Origin: Corynebacterium riegelii
Lineage (GTDB): Bacteria; Actinomycetota; Actinomycetes; Mycobacteriales; Mycobacteriaceae
Length of the DNA stretch: 64,000 nt
Assembly: GCF_016728505.1 (NCBI RefSeq)
Contig: NZ_CP068159.1
Coordinates: 1,488,001 to 1,552,000, forward strand
Direction of reading: 5' to 3'
The notes below the pieces were generated by a model that was given only the letters and a program-made list of their open reading frames with translations, did not search any database and was not told where the DNA came from. Each line of letters opens with the position of its first letter. Position 1 is the stretch's first letter. A program made the position numbers and the translations under genes. Below are positions 59,248 through 64,000 of this stretch, one piece after another.

Positions 59248-59369
59248 TTTGTGTTTTCCTTGGTGTCTTTTGTGCCTTACCGATCCGAAATTCGTTAATG
59301 TTGGCCGGCTATCAGGATATCCGTTCTATTAGGCAGTGGGGTTGCCCGCAAATCGTGGACACGTAGTGG

Positions 59370-59403
59370 AGCTGCCTGATGGTTAGGCAGCTGTTTCTTT
59401 TTT
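59370..59403 (+). terminator. Inward-reading terminator at the IS left end
   Basis: AGCTGCCT (59370-59377) pairs with AGGCAGCT (59385-59392), followed on the plus strand by GTTTCTTTTTT. It would stop transcripts that enter the IS from the left in antisense direction to orfB; it also overlaps the orfB stop codon. Confidence 0.6.
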
Positions 59404-60282
59404 GTTGGTGGCTTGGGTGATGTGGTACTCGAAGTCGACGGGGCTGATCATCCCGAGTGCGGAGTGCCGGCGTCGACGGTTGTAGACCACCTCAATCCAG
59501 CGCGCGACAGCCCTACGTGCAGCGTCACGGGTAGGCCAGCGCTGCCGGTCATAGAACTCGGTTTTAAGTGTTGACCAAAACGACTCAGCCATCGCATTAT
59601 CGAAGCACACTCCGGTACGCCCAACGGACTGGGCGATACCCAGGTCACGGCACACGTCCCAGATCTGATCGCTTGTAAACTGTGATCCACGATCAGCGTG
59701 AAACACCAGACCATCAGCAACCTCACCACGCAGCGTATAGGCCATGCGCAAGGCCCGTTCAACCAGAGAAGTATCTTGAACGCTATCCATCGCCCAGCCC
59801 AGCACACGGCGGGAATGGCCGTCGCGGATAACACACAAGTACAACCAGCCCTCACCGGTGCGCAGGTAGGTAATATCCGACATCCACACCCGATTAAGCT
59901 CACCGGCATCAAACATACGCTTGACCAGGTCCGGAAGCGTGGACTTACGCTTAGATTGAATCGTTGTCACCGGGACGAAGGCCCGCGGTGAAATCCCTTC
60001 AATGCCCATCAGACGCATCCGCTTGGCCACAGTCTTGCGGTTTAGTGCAATGCCGTAGCGCTCGGCAAGTTCCGCAGTGATCCGTGGGGCACCGTAGACG
60101 TGATCAGAATCTGACCAGATCTGATGGATCTTGCGGTCAACATCGTCGTAGAATGCTGCCCGATCATCGTTTCCAGATAGCCGTTGTTCCTGCTTATTGG
60201 CCCATTTGTAGTAGCCGGACCGGGACACTTTCAACAGACGTGCCATGCGTTTGATGCTGTAGTTCGCCTTCTCCTGCCGCAT
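59383..60282 (-). CDS. IS3-family transposase OrfB
   Basis: 299 residues with the DDE core: RVWMSDITYLRTGEGWLYL (first Asp), GLVFHADRGSQFTSDQ (second Asp), and NAMAESFWSTLKTEF (Glu), then YNRRRRHSALGMISPVDFE. The HTH_21 segment IHQIWSDSDHVYGAPRITAEL is N-terminal. ATG overlaps the orfA stop as TAATG; an AAAAG run just before it could also allow -1 frameshifting to make OrfAB. Confidence 0.95.
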   Translation of the reverse strand: MRQEKANYSIKRMARLLKVSRSGYYKWANKQEQRLSGNDDRAAFYDDVDRKIHQIWSDSDHVYGAPRITAELAERYGIALNRKTVAKRMRLMGIEGISPRAFVPVTTIQSKRKSTLPDLVKRMFDAGELNRVWMSDITYLRTGEGWLYLCVIRDGHSRRVLGWAMDSVQDTSLVERALRMAYTLRGEVADGLVFHADRGSQFTSDQIWDVCRDLGIAQSVGRTGVCFDNAMAESFWSTLKTEFYDRQRWPTRDAARRAVARWIEVVYNRRRRHSALGMISPVDFEYHITQATNKKETAA

Positions 60283-60599
60283 TAGTTCGAACTTTTCTGT
60301 TCGCGTTGCTTCGCGGCGAAGAAGGCTGTCGCTTTTGACAAGAACTCATTGTCTAGCCTGGCCTCTGCCAGCTCACGACGCAGACGAGCAATCTCAGCGC
60401 GAAGATCTGTCTCGCTCATCCCATCGCTGGCGCCTCGGCGCTGTTTTTCATCTTTGACCCACCTGCCCAAAAGCCCCGGAGCGACACCGATCTCCCGGGC
60501 CACATGAGCGATCGGGCGCTGCGATTCAATCACGAGATTCGCAGCTTCACGCCGGTACTCCGGCGTGTACTTCTTGCGTTGTTGACTCACAATGAACAT
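60282..60599 (-). CDS. IS3-family OrfA
   Basis: 105 residues: helix-turn-helix (KKYTPEYRREAANLVIESQR, REIGVAPGLLGRWVKDEK) and a leucine-zipper-like helix (LRAEIARLRRELAEARLDNEFLSKA). Binds the terminal repeats and regulates transposition. Intact and in the correct frame relation to orfB. Confidence 0.92.
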   Translation of the reverse strand: MFIVSQQRKKYTPEYRREAANLVIESQRPIAHVAREIGVAPGLLGRWVKDEKQRRGASDGMSETDLRAEIARLRRELAEARLDNEFLSKATAFFAAKQREQKSSN

Positions 60600-60824
60600 C
60601 CTCTCCTACGGACACAACATCCGTACAAGTCGGGTGTCCACTAAACGAGGGTAACCTCAGCAGTACGTAGCCGAGTGCGTCGTTCAGACTCTGGCTGATC
60701 GGCTGAATGGCCGCCCTTTTCGTGTGCGTGGAGCCGTTTGGCATGAGTGACATGGTGGTGCGCATGGCTCGGTTGGAATGAGGAATTGGGCGGCTCAGGT
60801 TTAGGCTCAGGTTTATCTGTCGGC

Positions 60825-60959
60825 ATGACCTTCCTTGCCGATGGCAATCGAATCCGCGCCACCGAGGAAGCTCTGTCCGGCACCGCCCTTGTTATGCTGG
60901 CGGGCGACGATGCCGTCGAAGTGGTTTTCGTCGATCAGTCTCCAGTCACGGATGAGTAG
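60825..60959 (+). CDS. Small ORF before the SUKH-like gene, possibly a 3' remnant
   Basis: 44 codons (MTFLADGNRIRATEEALSGT to VVFVDQSPVTDE) ending nine bases before the next gene. The frame upstream is open for another 26 codons with Gly/Ser repeats and then hits a stop. Together with the following immunity-type gene it could be the end of a toxin whose 5' part was replaced when the IS3 element moved in. No domain recognised. The rest of 60641-60824 shows nothing further. Confidence 0.35.
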   Translation: MTFLADGNRIRATEEALSGTALVMLAGDDAVEVVFVDQSPVTDE

Positions 60960-60968
60960 GGAAAAATC

Positions 60969-61475
60969 ATGAAGTTGATTGATCCGAACGAGCTTTTTAG
61001 TTCTCTTGAGCAGCTTGATCCCGCCATAAAAGACAAAGGCAAGATCCCTGACATCGATGCAACGTACACCGAGTTCATTCATCGTTATGCCGGGGTAAGT
61101 CTCACGCCGGACATTGTTCTGTATGGCTATCAGAGGGTGCTCGAGTGGAATCGTCGAGCACGTGGCGATGGTTTGCCCGAAGATCTGTTGCTTATCGGGC
61201 AGTCGGGGCAGGGCGATGAGTGGTTCTTGAGTGCACGGCGCAAGACAGTGTTCTTTTTCGATCACGACCAGGGGGAGTACGGAGGGCCAGAGAGCTTCCT
61301 CGATCTGAAGATCGACTTCACTGGTTTTCTCAGGATGGCGTTCCTGTTGGCGGAGCTGGAGGAGAAGCTTGACGAGGGGCAGGAGATTGATGAATACGAG
61401 CAGGAAGTTTCGGACCTTCTGAACAGCATCCATCCGCAACTGCGTGTGAGGTTTCCCTTCAACTATTTTGAATGA
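60969..61475 (+). CDS. SUKH (SMI1/KNR4)-like immunity protein
   Basis: 168 residues. IDATYTEFIHRYAGVSLTPDIVLYG, LLIGQSGQGDEWFLSARRKTVFFFDHDQGEY and FTGFLRMAFLLAELEEKL follow the SUKH order (N-terminal helix, G-rich strand pair, acid loop, C-terminal helix). SUKH proteins protect against neighbouring nuclease or other toxins. Ribosome binding site AGGGAAAAATC before ATG 60969. No intact toxin is beside it. Confidence 0.55.
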   Translation: MKLIDPNELFSSLEQLDPAIKDKGKIPDIDATYTEFIHRYAGVSLTPDIVLYGYQRVLEWNRRARGDGLPEDLLLIGQSGQGDEWFLSARRKTVFFFDHDQGEYGGPESFLDLKIDFTGFLRMAFLLAELEEKLDEGQEIDEYEQEVSDLLNSIHPQLRVRFPFNYFE

Positions 61476-61624
61476 TTGCACCTTGGTCTCAGCTGACGGT
61501 CGTTAGCGGAGGTGCGATGTCGACGCCTGTGGCAAATGTGCGGGTGTGGGCGTCCTTGACAGCATCGACCAAAACGGAATGATCGGGGTTCTCGGGAGCT
61601 GTGGCGCCGAAAGGGCGTTTCCAA

Positions 61625-64000
61625 TCACCCCAGGGACGTGACTGTTCCGAAGGACTTGGCCAGCACTCGGGCTTTCTTCAGTGCTGCAGACGAGCCCTTC
61701 TTCGCTGCCAACGCACCGATGCCGTCCCACGCGTCAGCCGGTATGTATCCCCGGCGGGTGGCTTCGAGCAGGATCTCGGCGTGCAGTGTCACAACGTCGA
61801 GGACACGGTTCACCCACGTGGGTACCGTCTCCTGGTTTCCGGCGAACCACAGGGGTTCGCTCAACGTTGGCCACAGGAACGGCAGCATTTCAGGCTGTTT
61901 TTCCAGGGTGTACACCACCCGCGCCGGGCTCCACACCTCGTGGTACGGCAGCAACCCGATCGTGGCGGCCTTCACAGCAGCGGAGCCGTACGCCTCTTTT
62001 TCGGCCAATTCTTGTAGTCGTTCCGCTGCCCATTCCCGCTTCTGGTGGACGTTGTCGGCGCGAACCCCTGTGTAAGCGATCAATACCGCAATAAGCGCGT
62101 CGGAAAGCTCAGGTGTAGCCTCGCTCCAGTTTCTGGAATCGTCTGCAACCAGGGCGTTGCCGTCCCAATAGAGCCAGCTTTCCTTGCCTTCCGGCTCGTC
62201 CTGGTTCACGCGCTTGGAACTGGCCTGCCTTTCTTCCCGGATTTCAAGGAACAATCTGGTCAGGCTTTCAATCTCGAATACGGACGCCGGGTAGCTGGGA
62301 ACAACCATGTCGAATTGCAGGTGGGGCTGCTTTGTGTTCGAACCTGCCTCGCGCAGCGAATACGTCGCCCCATCCGGGATGTTCGGCTTGGTCCCGGCCG
62401 CTGTCGGCCAGATCCGTTCGAACAGCGCTACGTCGAGCGCAGGCATAGCAGGCTGCGGAGGTTCCACCTGCCGATCGGGCAGTTGCTTGACGACACCCCT
62501 GGCCGCGTCAACCGCCTTTGAAGAACCTTTCCGAGCCGCGAGCGCGCGTACCCCCGGCACCTCCAACGCTGACGCCGGTGCAACACCTGAGCTGACCGCA
62601 GCCAGCACCTCGCCGACGTAGTCCTGCATCGCCTGAGCTGCCTCGGCGGTGCCTGCCAACATCCGCGGGGTTTTGGCAGAGGCGACGAGTACGTCATCCA
62701 AAAGTGGCCAGACAACTGACAACATGCCCCGATCCGCAGCCTCGCGCAATGACTCGACAAACGATGCGATATTGCTCAACTGATCATTCCAGTCGAGGTA
62801 GTCGATATCGGCCACGCCGGGCACTAACAGCCCACGCTCCCAGGCTTCTTGCAGCGCCAACGCTGACTCCGTGGCATGCTCCGGGCGGCCGTGACGCTGG
62901 ACCGCAAGCAGATTCACCGCCGCGCCGGGTTCAAGTGGCTTGGCGCTACGAGCCAGCTGCCGGGCCATGATTGACGCCACATGCGGATCGCGTCGATGAA
63001 GCTCGACGTTCAGGGCGTCACCCCAGTTGGGGAACACCCCGAAATAGGTCCCGATCCGGTTTTCCAGGTTCATCTTGCGGTTCAACCCGACCAATGATCT
63101 GGGCCAGACCAAGCTGTCATCGTGATCTGACAAGGTAGAAGGTGCCTCTGGAATGACGAATGGCCTCTTCAAGTAGGACGTGATTACTCGGGCTGCGCTG
63201 CGAACCAGCTGCTTGCCGTCTAGCAACTTCACCGGGACCTCGGGCAGGTTCGCGTTGGCATCCGCTTTCGTCACGTCCAGGCGAGCTAGCGCCAAAACCA
63301 GATCAGCTTGCAGCACTGGGACGCCCGCGGCCGCATACTTTTCCAAGGACGCAACGAGATCGTCGAACTCGACACTCAGATCAACCCGCGATGGCTGCGA
63401 CAGCAGGCAAGGAATCTGTCCGAGGTGGTCCAATGTGCCTTCAAGATGCATGTCCCACAGGGAGCCTCCTGTTCGCCAACGAGGGCGTGCCGGTTCGTCC
63501 GCCAACCAGTTGCGGACGGCGTCTGCCCAGTACACCGCCGAGATCCCACGCAGCGCCCTGCGGGTGTCATCTAGGCTGTGGTTCGCCAGCGCGACCGCCA
63601 GTGCCAGGAACCGGTCTGCGTCAAGGCCGAACAGAACAACGTCACCGCGAGATTTCAACACGCGAAGCGCTTCCGTCAACGCCTCCGGGGTGACTTCACC
63701 CACCTCAAATCTTGGGACGTCCCACAGCTGCGGAGTTGGCTGCCACAGTCCGGTGATCACGGGCTCGTCGCTTGGGGCTGCGGGGCTCATGTTCCAATGT
63801 GTCAGCACCGCTTCAGCCAACTTGACCGTGGCCTTGTCGTGGGACTGGGCAAGTTCACTCAGCCTCTCGTATAGCAGTTCAGCACTCGGCTGCCCGGGAA
63901 AGTCTCGTTGCTTCAAGGCAGTCAACACGTGTCGCACTGCCTTCTTTGTCTTCGCATAAAGGCATGCCAGAGCCACTTCGCCCACCAGATCGTCGGCCAC
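61625..64000 (-). CDS. DUF6493-like large protein, N-terminus outside the window
   Basis: At least 791 codons open to base 64000, so the true start lies beyond the edge; the GTG at the boundary is not evidence for a start. Helical-repeat type protein without membrane segments. Two repeated units near each other in type, VRALAARKGSSKAVDAARG (middle) and IGALAAKKGSSAALKKARV (C-terminal end), and LLPYHEVWSPARVVYTLEK resemble the actinobacterial DUF6493/DUF7824 family that lies next to SWIM zinc-finger and VWA genes. Function unknown. Confidence 0.6.
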   Translation of the reverse strand: MADDLVGEVALACLYAKTKKAVRHVLTALKQRDFPGQPSAELLYERLSELAQSHDKATVKLAEAVLTHWNMSPAAPSDEPVITGLWQPTPQLWDVPRFEVGEVTPEALTEALRVLKSRGDVVLFGLDADRFLALAVALANHSLDDTRRALRGISAVYWADAVRNWLADEPARPRWRTGGSLWDMHLEGTLDHLGQIPCLLSQPSRVDLSVEFDDLVASLEKYAAAGVPVLQADLVLALARLDVTKADANANLPEVPVKLLDGKQLVRSAARVITSYLKRPFVIPEAPSTLSDHDDSLVWPRSLVGLNRKMNLENRIGTYFGVFPNWGDALNVELHRRDPHVASIMARQLARSAKPLEPGAAVNLLAVQRHGRPEHATESALALQEAWERGLLVPGVADIDYLDWNDQLSNIASFVESLREAADRGMLSVVWPLLDDVLVASAKTPRMLAGTAEAAQAMQDYVGEVLAAVSSGVAPASALEVPGVRALAARKGSSKAVDAARGVVKQLPDRQVEPPQPAMPALDVALFERIWPTAAGTKPNIPDGATYSLREAGSNTKQPHLQFDMVVPSYPASVFEIESLTRLFLEIREERQASSKRVNQDEPEGKESWLYWDGNALVADDSRNWSEATPELSDALIAVLIAYTGVRADNVHQKREWAAERLQELAEKEAYGSAAVKAATIGLLPYHEVWSPARVVYTLEKQPEMLPFLWPTLSEPLWFAGNQETVPTWVNRVLDVVTLHAEILLEATRRGYIPADAWDGIGALAAKKGSSAALKKARVLAKSFGTVTSLG

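Larger units (their letters stand above)
59356..60640 (-). mobile_element. Complete IS3-family insertion sequence
   Basis: About 1285 bp bounded by TGGACAC (59356-59362) and its inverse GTGTCCA (60634-60640), with orfA and orfB on the minus strand. No clear target-site duplication is seen in the flanks (ATCG on the left, CTAA on the right), which suggests an old insertion or a flank rearrangement. Confidence 0.85.

Noticed and set aside
59356..60640. IS3 element as the driver of the whole island
   Set aside because: It lies outside the repeat-bounded segments and none of the ychF-end copies carries its terminal repeats.
61625..64000. GTG at base 64000 as the true start of the large protein
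   Set aside because: The frame is simply open at the window edge; no upstream sequence is available to judge a start.

Overview
The window is chromosomal DNA of a Corynebacterium-type actinobacterium. The evidence is the gene set and order: mycothiol conjugate amidase next to a short-chain Z-prenyl synthase, mfd behind a TetR gene, rplY-pth, glmU-prsA, DUF4245/DUF4307/DUF5997/DUF6542 proteins, and class II fumarase and fructose bisphosphatase. Many genes also have a -10 element (TAnnnT) only 6-8 nt before the start codon, which implies leaderless mRNAs as is common in corynebacteria.

Positions 1-44541 are core genome. In order: peptide release factor 3 (partial), two peptidyl-tRNA hydrolases, L25, a quinone L-lactate dehydrogenase, an aminotransferase coupled to an amino-acid permease, glmU-prsA, tRNA-Gln, TetR-mfd, a UAA-anticodon tRNA, crtI-crtB, an SGNH hydrolase, a SUFU-domain protein, a BI-1 family membrane protein, greA, mca, a Z-prenyl synthase, coaA, glyA, a DUF5997 gene facing a LysR-ligand-domain gene, lipoproteins, a TetR/MFS efflux operon with a 34-bp operator, fumC, a CPBP protease, glpX, xseAB, ispH, an AI-2E family protein and ychF.

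Positions 44515 to about 58622 are an accessory region that starts at the 3' end of ychF. The last codons and stop of ychF (VEFKFNV-stop) recur at 47969, 51184, 53336, 56946 and, degraded, at 57982. The region reads as serial insertions into, or tandem duplication at, the ychF 3' end. Between the copies lie: a serine-recombinase remnant fused in frame to the end of a lactococcin-972-like bacteriocin, with its membrane protein and ABC ATPase; a mercury module (merR, merA, small membrane protein); a cadmium/zinc module (cmtR and a P-type ATPase) with a lone ArsO-type monooxygenase; and repeated small modules (HigBA-type toxin-antitoxin, ArfB plus a small coiled-coil protein, a VOC protein, a ribbon-helix-helix antitoxin with or without its toxin) in different states of decay.

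Positions 58623-64000 hold an Imm44-like immunity gene, a complete IS3-family element, a SUKH-like immunity gene and the C-terminal part of a large DUF6493-like protein that runs off the right edge. No intact integrase and no CRISPR array were seen.
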